A stretch of 64,000 nt of DNA. It comes from Nocardiopsis ansamitocini (GTDB taxonomy: Bacteria; Actinomycetota; Actinomycetes; Streptosporangiales; Streptosporangiaceae). Of this stretch, positions 24,945 through 33,776 are shown one piece after another. How positions within the stretch are numbered: position 1 is the first letter of the stretch; every line of letters starts with the position of its first letter. A model generated the notes under the pieces. The model was not told the DNA's origin, did no database searches, and saw only the letters and a program-made list of their open reading frames with translations. Location of the stretch: assembly GCF_030268225.1 (NCBI RefSeq), contig NZ_BSQG01000006.1:37509-101508 (forward strand). Reading direction: 5' to 3'. The translations under genes were made by a program, and so were the position numbers.

Positions 24945-25035
24945 GCCACGGCGGTTCCCGGGCGCGCGTCCTCACGAGAGCCGTCCGCGCACGGCGTCCG
25001 CCCGGTCGGACACGGAATCGGAAACGAAGTCCTCG

Positions 25036-25521
25036 TCAACCCAGGTGCTCCTCGGCCACCACGGTGCCGTCCTCGTCGCTGTGGAGCCGGCCGCCCCGGG
25101 AGAAGAGGACGCCGCCGAAGAACACCGGGGCGCCCACGAGTCCCTTCCCGGCCGTGGCGGACGTGCGGGGGTCGGGCCCCGGCGCCTTGACGCCCAGACG
25201 CAGGGGCGACAGCTCAGCGACGTCGCGCACCGCCCCGTTGATGACCACGCCGGCCCAACCGTCGGCCTCCGCCGCCTTGGCGATCATGTCCCCCATGAGC
25301 GCGCCGCGCAGCGACCCGCAGCCGCCCACCACCAGCACCCGGCCACGACCCGGTTACCCCGACTGCTCCTTGACCAGGGCGTTGTCCTCGTGGCAGGCGA
25401 CCGTCTCGATGGGTCCGGAAAAGACGCACGCCCCGCCGAACTGACGGAACCGGGTCGCACAACTGGCGATGGAGTCGCCGTGGTCGTCGATCAGGCCGGC
25501 GGTGGCGGGGCTCCCGGCCAT
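25036..25521 (-). pseudogene. rraA: RraA-family gene interrupted by an in-frame TAA
   Basis: The reading frame from the ATG at 25521 (AAGGAG upstream) encodes [36 protein letters not shown] and QSG. It then meets TAA (complement of 25354-25356) and continues in the same frame as PGRGRVLVVGGCGSLRG, AEADGWAGVVINGAVRD, VFFGGVLFSRGGRLHSDEDG. Both halves align to one RraA protein of about 160 residues with nothing missing. The natural residue at the stop is often Glu; GAA to TAA is one substitution. RraA-like proteins inhibit RNase E or are oxaloacetate/HMG aldolases. Either a recent nonsense mutation, readthrough, or a sequencing error. Confidence 0.85.
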
Positions 25522-25700
25522 GGCGGTCTCCTTCTTCGCTTCCGGGCGGTCCCGCCCAGCCACGCTACCCATCGTGCTTCCTCGTGCCCGGCACCGGTCC
25601 GGGGCCGCCCGCGGAAGTGGCCGGGGACACCGTTGATCAGGGCTCGCCGCTCGACCGGTCCCCGATACGGGGCTGTCTCCGCAGCTGAGAGACTGGACGG

Positions 25701-26993
25701 GTGGGTAATCATCAGACATCTCGTGAGCTGTTCAAACGCGCCGGCGCCGTCATCCCCGGTGGGGTGAATTCGCCGGTCCGCGCCTTCGGAGCGGTCGGGG
25801 GCACGCCCCCGTTCATGGCATCGGGCAAGGGCGCGTACCTGACCGACGTCGACGGGAAGGAGTACGTCGACCTGATCTGCTCGTGGGGACCGCTGATTCT
25901 CGGCCACGCCCACCCCGAGGTCGTCGCCGCGCTCGCCGAGGCCGCCGGCAAGGGCACCTCCTACGGTGCGCCCACCCCCGGTGAGGTGGAGCTGGCCGAG
26001 GAGATCGTCGCCCGTACCCCCGTGGAGAAGGTCCGCCTCGTCAACTCCGGCACCGAGGCGACCATGTCGGCGATCCGCCTGGCACGCGGAGCCACCGGAC
26101 GCCCCAAGGTCGTCAAGTTCGCCGGGAACTACCACGGCCACGTCGACGCCCTGCTCGCCGCAGCCGGCTCCGGCGTCGCCACTTTTGCACTGCCCGACTC
26201 GCCCGGTGTCACCGGCGCCAGCGCGGCGGACACCATCGTGCTGCCCTACAACGACATCGCCGCGGTCGAGAGGGTCTTCGCCGAGTCCGGTGACCAGATC
26301 GCCTGCGTCATCGCCGAGGCGTGCCCCGCCAACATGGGAGTCGTCCCGCCGCAGGCCGGTTTCAACGCCCGCCTCAAGGAGATCGCCGCCAGGCACGGTG
26401 CGCTGCTGGTCCTGGACGAGGTCCTCACCGGTTTCCGGGTGAGCGCGGCCGGCTGGTTCGGGCTGGAGGGCGTCGTCCCCGACCTCATGACCTTCGGGAA
26501 GGTGATGGGCGGCGGCCTGCCCGCCGCCGCGTTCGGAGGCCGTGCCGACCTCATGGACCAGCTCAGCCCGGGGGGACCGGTCTACCAGGCCGGGACGCTG
26601 TCGGGGAACCCGCTGGCCACCGCGGCCGGGTTGGCCACGCTGCGCGGGGCCAACCCTGAGGTGTATACGCGCATCGACCACGCCGCCGCGACCGTGTCAG
26701 CCGCTGTCGCCGCGGAGCTGACCGCAGCCGGGGTGGCGCACCGTATCCAGCACGGCGGCAGCCTGTTCACGGTGTTCTTCACCGACGCCGAGGTCATCGA
26801 CTACGACGGGGCCCGTGCCCAGAACACCGGGCAGTTCGCGGCCTTCTTCACCGCCATGCTGGAACAGGGCGTCTACCTGCCGCCCGCGGCCTTCGAGGCG
26901 TGGTTCTTCTCCGCGGCCCACGACGACGCAGCACTGGACCGTGTGCTCTCCGCACTCCCCGCCGCAGCTCGTGCCGCGGCCCGAGCGGCCTGA
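25701..26993 (+). CDS. hemL: glutamate-1-semialdehyde 2,1-aminomutase
   Basis: PLP enzyme converting glutamate-1-semialdehyde (the HemA product) to 5-aminolevulinate. 430 residues. Motifs: [41 protein letters not shown], and the PLP lysine in [30 protein letters not shown] is the family's mobile-loop region. A GTG start at 25701 gives the usual N-terminus (TSRELFKRA). It is separated from rex-hemACDB by about 16 kb of accessory-looking genes. A strong hairpin follows. Confidence 0.97.
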   Translation: MGNHQTSRELFKRAGAVIPGGVNSPVRAFGAVGGTPPFMASGKGAYLTDVDGKEYVDLICSWGPLILGHAHPEVVAALAEAAGKGTSYGAPTPGEVELAEEIVARTPVEKVRLVNSGTEATMSAIRLARGATGRPKVVKFAGNYHGHVDALLAAAGSGVATFALPDSPGVTGASAADTIVLPYNDIAAVERVFAESGDQIACVIAEACPANMGVVPPQAGFNARLKEIAARHGALLVLDEVLTGFRVSAAGWFGLEGVVPDLMTFGKVMGGGLPAAAFGGRADLMDQLSPGGPVYQAGTLSGNPLATAAGLATLRGANPEVYTRIDHAAATVSAAVAAELTAAGVAHRIQHGGSLFTVFFTDAEVIDYDGARAQNTGQFAAFFTAMLEQGVYLPPAAFEAWFFSAAHDDAALDRVLSALPAAARAAARAA

Positions 26994-26997
26994 CCGG

Positions 26998-27024
26998 ACC
27001 GCGGCGGGCCCGGCCCGCCGCGGT
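26998..27024 (+). terminator. GC-rich terminator hairpin after hemL
   Basis: ACCGCGGCGGGCC (26998-27010) is complementary to GGCCCGCCGCGGT (27012-27024), so the hairpin tip opens into a small loop. It begins 5 bp after hemL. Confidence 0.65.
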
Positions 27025-27166
27025 TGTCCGACGGCGATCGGTTCCACCCGCCCGGAGGGCGAACCGCGCTGCTCCGGGACGCGTGCAACCACGGTCGCCC
27101 TCGCTGTGATCAGATGAGCTACGTATTTCGTCAGCCGATCGTTTAGGACAGGTTTACGCTGATGGG

Positions 27167-28165
27167 ATGCTCGACCTTGACCGGTTACGCGCGCTCAACG
27201 CCGTCGCCGAATACGGCTCGGTGAGCGCGGCCGCCGAAATCCTCGGGATCACCACGTCGGCCGTCTCCCAACAGATCGCCAAACTCGAACGCGAGACCTC
27301 CTCCCGCCTGCTGGAACGCAACGGGCGCGGTGTCCGGCTCACCGATGCCGCACAATTGTTGGTCGGCCATGCCGAGCGCATCCTCAGCATGGTGGCCGAG
27401 GCCGAAGCGGACCTGGAGGCCCAGCGCGGAAGCGTCGTCGGAACGATCAAGATCGCCGCCTTCGCCACGGCCTCGCGCGGGATCATGCCGACGATGCTCA
27501 CCGGAATCGCCCACATCCATCCCCAGCTCACCGTCGAACTCCACGAGTGCGACCCCAAGACCGCGCTTCCCCAGGTCCTGCGCGGCGATTTCGACGTCGC
27601 CGTCGTGCAGGACTGGAAGAACTCCCCCCTGCCCTTCCCCGATGGGCTGCAGAAGCTCCACCTGCTGGACGATCCCGCAGAGGTCGCACTCCCCGCGGGG
27701 CATTCACTGGCCGGCCGGGAGTGGCTGGCCGTCACCGACCTCGCCCAGGAGAAATGGGTGGGGGCACCTCCCGGAGACATCTGCCACGCCTGGCTGTCCC
27801 ACACGCTGCGCCACGGGGGCGTGGAACCCAAGATCGCGCATTTCTCCTCCGAGTACCCCACTCAGCTGGCGCTGGTGGCCACCGGGCTGGGTGTCGCTGT
27901 CCTGCCCAGGCTGGGGCGCGACCTGCTGCCTCCCGGCGTGGTCACCGTGCCGGTGAAGCCCCGGCTCGTGCGGCACGTCTACGTCGTCTGGCGCACCGAG
28001 GCCGGCCGTCGACCCGCTGTGCAGGCCACGGTGGCAGCCTTGCGCGCGGCGGTCGATACGGTTGAAGGGAGTCGCCCGGAGTTCACTCCGGCGCGGTCTT
28101 TTCAGCCCAGCGGCACGACGCGAGCCGGGGCAGCATCCGGAAGGGAAACGGTTCCGCCACGATGA
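27167..28165 (+). CDS. LysR family transcriptional regulator
   Basis: 332 residues. N-terminal winged helix-turn-helix (RLRALNAVAEYGSVSAAAEI, TTSAVSQQIAKLERET, LLERNGRGVRLTDAA) and a periplasmic-binding-protein-like effector domain (IKIAAFATASRGIMPTML, DVAVVQDW, LVATGLGVAVLPRLG). The C-terminal tail of about 30 residues is extra. Its 3' end overlaps the phosphatase start by 4 bp (ATGA), implying a shared transcript. Target genes cannot be inferred from context. Confidence 0.93.
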   Translation: MLDLDRLRALNAVAEYGSVSAAAEILGITTSAVSQQIAKLERETSSRLLERNGRGVRLTDAAQLLVGHAERILSMVAEAEADLEAQRGSVVGTIKIAAFATASRGIMPTMLTGIAHIHPQLTVELHECDPKTALPQVLRGDFDVAVVQDWKNSPLPFPDGLQKLHLLDDPAEVALPAGHSLAGREWLAVTDLAQEKWVGAPPGDICHAWLSHTLRHGGVEPKIAHFSSEYPTQLALVATGLGVAVLPRLGRDLLPPGVVTVPVKPRLVRHVYVVWRTEAGRRPAVQATVAALRAAVDTVEGSRPEFTPARSFQPSGTTRAGAASGRETVPPR

Positions 28166-28797
28166 CCACGACCACCGTCGTCCACCTACTACGGCATGGC
28201 GAAGTACACAATCCCAACGGGATTCTCTATGGCCGCCTGCCTGATTTCCACCTGAGCGAGCGCGGCCACGCGATGGCCGAACTGGCAGCCAAATGGTTCG
28301 ACGGCCGCGACATCGCCACGCTCTACTCCTCTCCGCTGGAACGCGCGCAGGAGACAGCTGAGCCCGCCTCCGTCGCCTTCGACCTCCCGATCAGGCTGGA
28401 CGCGCGGCTGCTCGAAGCCGGCAACCGGTTCGAGGGCAAGCCGTTCAACCCCCGTTCGGTGGCCGATCCCCGCAACTGGGGGCGGCTGTACAACCCGATG
28501 CAGCCCTCGTGGGGGGAGCCCTACACCTTCATCGTCAAGCGCATGGTCGAGGTGATCCGCGCAGTGCGCAAGGAGGCGTGGGGGAGAGAAGCGGTCTGCG
28601 TCAGCCACCAACTGCCGATCTGGATGGCGCGGAGGGCAGCCGAGAAGCAACGGCTGTGGCACCGTCCCGATCGACGCCAGTGCAACCTCGCAAGCGTCAC
28701 GTCGTTGACCTTCGAGGAGGAGAAGCTGGTCAGCGTCTCCTACACCGAGCCGGCAGCTTCCCTCTACACCAGTGGCCGGGTCGTTCCGGGGGCGTGA
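28162..28797 (+). CDS. histidine phosphatase (phosphoglycerate mutase-like)
   Basis: 211 residues. Phosphoacceptor His in LLRHGEV, SSPLERAQETAE as the second signature, and the catalytic His in VCVSHQLPIW. This branch accompanies haem/cytochrome biogenesis genes in actinomycetes (between hemL and resA in streptomycetes); here resA is 23 kb away. The substrate is unknown, and true glycolytic phosphoglycerate mutase activity is unlikely. Translation is probably coupled to the preceding LysR gene. A 15-bp hairpin with one mismatch follows. Confidence 0.92.
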   Translation: MTTTTVVHLLRHGEVHNPNGILYGRLPDFHLSERGHAMAELAAKWFDGRDIATLYSSPLERAQETAEPASVAFDLPIRLDARLLEAGNRFEGKPFNPRSVADPRNWGRLYNPMQPSWGEPYTFIVKRMVEVIRAVRKEAWGREAVCVSHQLPIWMARRAAEKQRLWHRPDRRQCNLASVTSLTFEEEKLVSVSYTEPAASLYTSGRVVPGA

Positions 28798-28815
28798 TCG
28801 CGCATCCGCAACGTT

Positions 28816-28849
28816 TTCGTCCCGGCCCTGCGTTCAGGGCCCGGACGAA
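28816..28849 (+). terminator. terminator after the histidine phosphatase gene
   Basis: TTCGTCCCGGCCCTG (28816-28830), loop CGTT, CAGGGCCCGGACGAA (28835-28849): a 15-bp stem with one mismatch, 19 bp after the stop codon. Confidence 0.7.
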
Positions 28850-29038
28850 GAGGGTAGGCTAGTTTTTCGGGTGCCGCCTCTGTCGGAGGCGGGTCTGCCC
28901 TGGTGTCGGGCCGCGTGCAACGCGCGCTGCCGCACTCGCAGGACGGCGAGTCGAGCCTCCATCCTCCCCGCGAATGCGGAGATGGTCCCGAGTCCGTCGC
29001 CGTGTTCTCTTTTGATCGTGTGCAACTGAGGTGATCCC

Positions 29039-29137
29039 ATGGGTTCCGTTATCAAGAAGCGCCGCAAGCGCATGGCCAAGAAGAAGCACCGCAAGCTGCT
29101 CAAGAAGACCCGCATCGCGCGCCGCAACAAGAAGTAG
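29039..29137 (+). CDS. small ribosomal subunit protein bS22 (AURKAIP1/COX24-like)
   Basis: A 32-residue, extremely basic peptide beginning [20 protein letters not shown] and ending [11 protein letters not shown]. It matches bS22, first seen in mycobacterial ribosomes near the decoding centre, and the actinobacterial AURKAIP1/COX24-domain proteins. The ribosome site GAGGTGA lies 4-5 nt before the ATG. It is easily missed because of its size. The gene is monocistronic-looking, with a hairpin 20 bp downstream. Confidence 0.9.
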   Translation: MGSVIKKRRKRMAKKKHRKLLKKTRIARRNKK

Positions 29138-29157
29138 GCCCGTCTCTCCGCGGATGC

Positions 29158-29201
29158 ATCACGATCCCGGCCCGCCTGATGGCGGGGCCCGGTTTCGTGA
29201 T
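29158..29201 (+). terminator. terminator after bS22
   Basis: ATCACGATCCCGGCCCGCC (29158-29176) pairs, with a small bulge, with GGCGGGGCCCGG and TTTCGTGAT (29181-29201) across a TGAT loop. Confidence 0.65.
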
Positions 29202-29267
29202 CGGCGCGGAGACACTTCTTTCTCCTGTGCCGTGCGTCCCGCTGCAAGTCAAGGAGGCGTGCCCGTT

Positions 29268-30272
29268 ATGGCCCGCGTCGTGCTCGTCACCGGGGTCTCC
29301 CGCTATCTGGGAGCCCGGGTCGCGAACGCCCTCCAGGCCGATCCCCAGATCGACCGGGTAATCGGAATGGACTCCTCTCCGCCGCAGCAGCCGCTGGGGC
29401 GCACCGAGTTCGTCAAGGCCGAACTCCACGACGGCAGCGTCGACACCGTCGTACGCGACTCCGGAGCCGACACCGTCCTGCATCTCAGCCTCGTCGCCAC
29501 CCCTTCGGCAGCGGGCGGCCGGGCGGAGATGAAGGAGAACAACGTCCTGGGCACGATGCAGTTGCTGGCGGCCTGCCAGCGCTCCAGCACCGTGCGTCGT
29601 CTCGTGGTCCGCTCCACCGCTGCCGTCTACGGCTCCTCCTCGCGCGACCCCGCGCTCTACACCGAGGACCTCGAAGCCCGCGACACCCCGCGTTCCGGCT
29701 ACGCCAAGGATGCGGTCGAGGTCGAGCGTTACGTTCGCGGACTGGCCCGCCGACGCCCCGACCTCTCCATCTCGGTGCTGCGCTTCGCCAATTTCATGGG
29801 GCCTTCGGTGGACTCCCCGCTGACCCGCTACTTCGGGTTGAAGCTGGTGCCCACGGTCCTGGGCTACGACCCCCGCATGCAGTTCATCCACGAGGACGAC
29901 GGCGTCGAGGTCATCCGTCGGATGGCGCTCAACGAGCGTGACGGGGTCTTCAACGTCGCCGCGCCGGGTGCGATGCCGCTGTCGCAGTGCCTGCGCCGCG
30001 CGGGGCGCCCCGAGATGCCGGTTCCCGCACGCGGTCTGAAAGTCCTGGGTGGCCTTGCCCGCAAGGGGCATCTGGACTACTCGCCCGAGCAGTTGCGACT
30101 GCTCTGCTACGGACGGGTCCTGGACGCGAGCAAGCTCGAACGCGCCCTCGACTGGGAGCCCAGTTACACCTCCCAGGAAGCATTCGACAGCTACGTGGCC
30201 ACCAACGGCGGCGAGCCCGCGGGCTTCATCGGGCAGGTCTGGCCCCGCCGCCAGCTGCGAGAAGTGCCCTGA
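29268..30272 (+). CDS. NAD-dependent epimerase/dehydratase family protein
   Basis: 334 residues, extended short-chain dehydrogenase. NAD motif VTGVSRYLGARVA; active-site region STAAVYGSSS and SGYAKDAVEVERY (Tyr/Lys-like positions: Tyr then Ala-Lys-Asp, a variant of YxxxK). LRFANFMGPSVDSPLTRYF follows. The family sits beside bS22 and a lysophospholipid acyltransferase in many actinomycetes, suggesting a cell-envelope lipid or sugar role. The ATG at 29268 has AAGGAGG 10 nt upstream; a GTG at 29259 is too close to it. Confidence 0.9.
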   Translation: MARVVLVTGVSRYLGARVANALQADPQIDRVIGMDSSPPQQPLGRTEFVKAELHDGSVDTVVRDSGADTVLHLSLVATPSAAGGRAEMKENNVLGTMQLLAACQRSSTVRRLVVRSTAAVYGSSSRDPALYTEDLEARDTPRSGYAKDAVEVERYVRGLARRRPDLSISVLRFANFMGPSVDSPLTRYFGLKLVPTVLGYDPRMQFIHEDDGVEVIRRMALNERDGVFNVAAPGAMPLSQCLRRAGRPEMPVPARGLKVLGGLARKGHLDYSPEQLRLLCYGRVLDASKLERALDWEPSYTSQEAFDSYVATNGGEPAGFIGQVWPRRQLREVP

Positions 30273-30377
30273 ACCACTCCTGATCGATTCCCCCTTTCCG
30301 GCATTGTCACGAAATAATGACGATGCCAGTGCTGTGCTGCCACGGTGGCGCTGCTCTTCACGAACGAGGGGAAAGCC

Positions 30378-31295
30378 TTGACCACGCCCGGCGACGACGC
30401 CACCGATCCGACCACAGCCGAACCCGGCCTCGCGCCGGTCGTTCCGCTGGTCTCCGCGGTGGAACGCGCCGAGCCGCTCAACGCGTTCCTGGAGTTCTGC
30501 GAACGTCGCCTGACCGGCGCCTACGCGGTGGACGACTTCGGCTATGACGAGGACCTCACCGAGCAGGTCCTGCTGCCCCTGATCCGGGTCTGGTACGAGA
30601 ACTGGTTCCGGATCGAGGTACGCGGCCTGGACAACGTCCCGGACGCCGGGCGAGCCCTCGTGGTGTCCAACCATTCCGGGGTGGTGCCCTTTGACGCCCT
30701 CATGCTCCAGGTGGCGCTGCGCGACCACCACCCGGCCGAGCGTCGATTCCGGATGTTGGTCGCCGACGTGGTCTTCGACATTCCGGTGCTGTCCCACCTC
30801 GCCCGGAAGGCAGGCCACACACTCGCTACCCCAGAAGACGCGGAACGGCTCCTGGGGCAGGACGAGTTGGTCGGGGTCTTCCCGGAGGGCTACAAGGGTC
30901 TGGGCAAGCCCTTCAGCGAGCGCTACCGGCTCCAGCGCTTCGGGCGCGGCGGTTTCGTCTCCACGGCTGTGCGCACCCGCTCGCCGATCATCCCGTGCTC
31001 GGTTGTCGGTGCCGAGGAGATCTATCCCAAGATCGGCGACCTCACGGCGCTGGCCCGGCTGCTCAAGCTGCCGTACTTTCCGGTGACACTGACCTTTCCG
31101 CTGCTCGGACCGCTCGGCCTGATCCCGCTGCCCACCAAGTGGATCATCGAGTTCGGCGAGCCGATGGGCACCGAGAAGTACGCCCCCGAAGCCGCAGACG
31201 ACCCCGGAGTGATCTTCGAGGTGGGCGACCAGGTGCACGACACCATCCAGCAGACCCTGAACCGGTTGGTGATCGAGCGGGGCGACCCCTTCTAG
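30378..31295 (+). CDS. lysophospholipid (1-acylglycerol-3-phosphate) acyltransferase family protein
   Basis: About 305 residues. Acyltransferase motif I is NHSGVVPFDALM (NHxxxxD-like, with S/G spacing) and the acceptor-binding motif is FPEGYKGLGKP. A segment PYFPVTLTFPLLGPLGLIPLP probably contacts the membrane. It is predicted to transfer acyl chains to a lysolipid on the cytoplasmic face. A TTG at 30378 preceded by GAGGGGAAA is the likelier start; a GTG at 30345 would add 11 residues. Probably co-transcribed with the epimerase gene 105 bp upstream. Confidence 0.85.
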   Translation: MTTPGDDATDPTTAEPGLAPVVPLVSAVERAEPLNAFLEFCERRLTGAYAVDDFGYDEDLTEQVLLPLIRVWYENWFRIEVRGLDNVPDAGRALVVSNHSGVVPFDALMLQVALRDHHPAERRFRMLVADVVFDIPVLSHLARKAGHTLATPEDAERLLGQDELVGVFPEGYKGLGKPFSERYRLQRFGRGGFVSTAVRTRSPIIPCSVVGAEEIYPKIGDLTALARLLKLPYFPVTLTFPLLGPLGLIPLPTKWIIEFGEPMGTEKYAPEAADDPGVIFEVGDQVHDTIQQTLNRLVIERGDPF

Positions 31296-31325
31296 GAGGG
31301 GCGCCCCGCTCGCGGCCATGGCCGC

Positions 31326-32207
31326 CTAGGAGCGTGCGCGCCTGCGCAGCAGGCTCACGGCCACGCCGCCGGCCACCGCGCCCGCGATCGCCGCGGGAAC
31401 GCCGACCTTGAGCGCCTTGCGGTGCTTGCGGAAGTCGTGCACCGGCCAGCCGTTGGCGTCGGCGTGGCTGTTGAGGTCGTCGTCGGGGTTGACGGCATTG
31501 GGGTGGCCCACGATGGACAGCAGCGGCAGGTCGTTGTAGGAGTCGCTGTAGGCCGTGCAGGCGCCGAGATCGATGTCCTCGATGGTGGCGAGGGCGCGTA
31601 CCGCCTCTGCCTTGGCCGGACCGTGCAGCAGGTCGCCCACCAGGCGGCCGGTATACACCCCGTCCACGGATTCGGCCACCGTGCCCAGCGCGCCGGTCAG
31701 GCCGAGCCGGCGCTTGATGATGTCGGCCAGCTCCACCGGAGTGGCGGTGACCAGCCAGACGCGTTGCCCCGCGTCCAGGTGGCGCTGCACGAGTACACGG
31801 GCGCCCTCCCAGATACGGTCGGCCATGGAGTCGTCGTAGATTTCTTCGCACAGTTCGACGAGGTCGTCGACCTTGTGCCCGGCGACGAAGGCCAGTGCGG
31901 CCTCGCGCGCGGCGTTGATGTGCTCGGGCTGCTCGTTGCCACTGATCCGAAAGACCATCTGGCCCCAGCCGAATCGGAGCAGGTCACGGGTGGTGAACAG
32001 GTCGCGCGCGGCCAGACCGCGCGCGAAATGGTAAATCGATGCCCCTCGCATGAGGGTGTTGTCCACATCGAAGAACGCCGCCCCACGCGTATTGCTGGTC
32101 GGCTCGTATTCGCCCTCGGCGGCCAGAAGTGCCTCGGCGGCCGCGGCGGCGGCCTGCCCGGCGAGCGCGGCGCGGCCGTGGTCACGGTCTCGGAGATACG
32201 CCCACAT
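31326..32207 (-). CDS. HAD-IB (SerB-like) phosphatase with C-terminal membrane helix
   Basis: 293 residues. HAD motif I FFDVDNTLMRG, motif II VTATP, motif III/IV with Lys (HGPAKAEAV) and AYSDSYNDLPLL. The C-terminus has VGVPAAIAGAVAGGVAVSLL followed by basic residues, a single anchor. Related actinobacterial HAD-IB proteins are often next to acyltransferases and may remove phosphate from a lipid intermediate; here the acyltransferase converges on it with 30 bp between them. Substrate is inference. Confidence 0.9.
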   Translation of the reverse strand: MWAYLRDRDHGRAALAGQAAAAAAEALLAAEGEYEPTSNTRGAAFFDVDNTLMRGASIYHFARGLAARDLFTTRDLLRFGWGQMVFRISGNEQPEHINAAREAALAFVAGHKVDDLVELCEEIYDDSMADRIWEGARVLVQRHLDAGQRVWLVTATPVELADIIKRRLGLTGALGTVAESVDGVYTGRLVGDLLHGPAKAEAVRALATIEDIDLGACTAYSDSYNDLPLLSIVGHPNAVNPDDDLNSHADANGWPVHDFRKHRKALKVGVPAAIAGAVAGGVAVSLLRRRARS

Positions 32208-32392
32208 GCTGTGAGCCTACGGCCAGCGGTGGCAGGCTGCTTACGCGCGGCTCGTCAGGGACATCCTTTGGTGAGGTAAGTCACATCTTGGTGGGTCTAT
32301 TGGGCGTGATGCCAGCAGGATCACACTGGAAGCGGGACCGCTTTACCCACCGAGTGCGCGTTCTGGGCTGAAAGTGCAGCATCATTGTCGAG

Positions 32393-33586
32393 ATGGTCGA
32401 GGTAGGACTGGCATTCATCTGCGCCCTGGTGGCATGGAGCGCCGCCGCGGCGCTCAGTACGCGTACGTACCGCAAGCCCGAGCTCTTTGCGGGAGTCTGG
32501 ACCGCTGCGGTCCTCATCCTCGCGATCGCGCTCAGCGCGGCGTTCCCCGGAGCGCTGCTCGGGTTTTCCCCGCTCACGTTCCGGCTCTTCCAGATCGGCG
32601 TCAGCCTTCTGGGACCGCTGCTGCTGGCGTGGGGCGCGGTCGAGTACGTGGTGCGGTCGCCACGCGCTCTCTTCGGCGTGCGACTGGTCGTCACCACCCT
32701 GGGCATCGTCCCCCTGGCAGTCCTCACCCTGGACCCGCTGCGCGGGCGCTACGGCAACGGGTATCCGGCGGCGGCCGACCACTACGCCGCCATTCCCATG
32801 AGCGCGATCGCCCTGGTGGACGTGTTCGCGCTGATCGCCCTGCTGGCGTGCGCGATCGTAGCCGGGCGCAGGCTGGGCGAGCAGCCCCGCCAGGCCAAGC
32901 ACCAGTTCGTCGTCCTCTCCTTGATCGCCCTCTCCGTCCTGCTGTTGGTGCTCGTCGGTCGGATGGGCCTCGGCCTGCTCGGCCAGGTCATTCTCCTCGG
33001 TGCCATCGCTGCGGTCTGGGTCGCGCTGATCCGGGCCACCGCACCCCATCGCGAGCGCTCCAGCCGCCGCAGGGGCGGACGCCGCACGCGGGAGCAGGAC
33101 GAGGACGAGGAGGGCTTCGACGATTACGACGACGACTTCGACGACGACTACGACGACTACGACGAACCCGACGAGAAGGAGCAGCCGGTGCGGCGCAAGC
33201 GGCGCGGTGCGGACTACGACGACGAGCCAGTGGCTCCGTCTCGGCCATCTCCCCGCCTGTGCGGGGTCATCACCATCTACACGCTTGCCAACGGTCACGC
33301 CGATGCCTTCGACGACGACGCCGACGAGGTCGTCGAGGAGGTCCGCCGCCACGAGCCCGACACCCTCTTCTTCGCCTGTCACACCGTGCCCAGTGCCCCG
33401 CTGCAGCGGATCGTCTATGCGATCTACCGCGACGAGCTCGCTCTCGAGGAGCACGAGCAGCAGCCGCATGTGGCCGACTTCGCCCGCCGGCGGACCCCGC
33501 ACGTGGTGGCGACGAATGTGATCGAACTGTCCCTTTCCGGGGCGTCGGCCACTGATGGCCTGGTCGACATGCTGATGCCTCGCTGA
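32393..33586 (+). CDS. polytopic membrane protein fused to an antibiotic-biosynthesis-monooxygenase (ABM) domain
   Basis: 397 residues in three parts. Residues 1-215 hold about seven membrane helices (VGLAFICALVAWSAAAAL, LFAGVWTAAVLILAIALSA and others). A highly charged cytoplasmic linker follows (about 216-285) with an Asp/Tyr-rich stretch. The last 105 residues are an ABM-like ferredoxin fold (GVITIYTLANGHADAFDDDA, LFFACHTVPSAPLQRIVYAIY, EHEQQPHVADF). ABM domains can be small-molecule oxygenases or haem-degrading enzymes. This tethering is unusual, and the function is unknown. The ATG at 32393 has no strong ribosome site. Confidence 0.8.
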   Translation: MVEVGLAFICALVAWSAAAALSTRTYRKPELFAGVWTAAVLILAIALSAAFPGALLGFSPLTFRLFQIGVSLLGPLLLAWGAVEYVVRSPRALFGVRLVVTTLGIVPLAVLTLDPLRGRYGNGYPAAADHYAAIPMSAIALVDVFALIALLACAIVAGRRLGEQPRQAKHQFVVLSLIALSVLLLVLVGRMGLGLLGQVILLGAIAAVWVALIRATAPHRERSSRRRGGRRTREQDEDEEGFDDYDDDFDDDYDDYDEPDEKEQPVRRKRRGADYDDEPVAPSRPSPRLCGVITIYTLANGHADAFDDDADEVVEEVRRHEPDTLFFACHTVPSAPLQRIVYAIYRDELALEEHEQQPHVADFARRRTPHVVATNVIELSLSGASATDGLVDMLMPR

Positions 33587-33776
33587 GGCCGAAGGTGCCC
33601 AGGGGGTTTCAGGGCCCCGGCAAAGTGGGTATTCCTCAAAGTTCGCTGGGAGAACTCCCCCCGGGAGCCGGAGGGTGTCCAACCCTGAAGTACGCTCCTA
33701 AACGTGTCCGGGGTCAGGTGCGGTCGTCAAGCGCCGCGCGACTCGCCAGATCGACCGGGAGTGTGCTGGAAGCCCG

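Noticed and set aside
9587..25700. Integrative element with integrase or att sites
   Set aside because: No integrase, transposase or tRNA gene and no paired direct repeats were found, so the accessory block cannot be called a mobile element.
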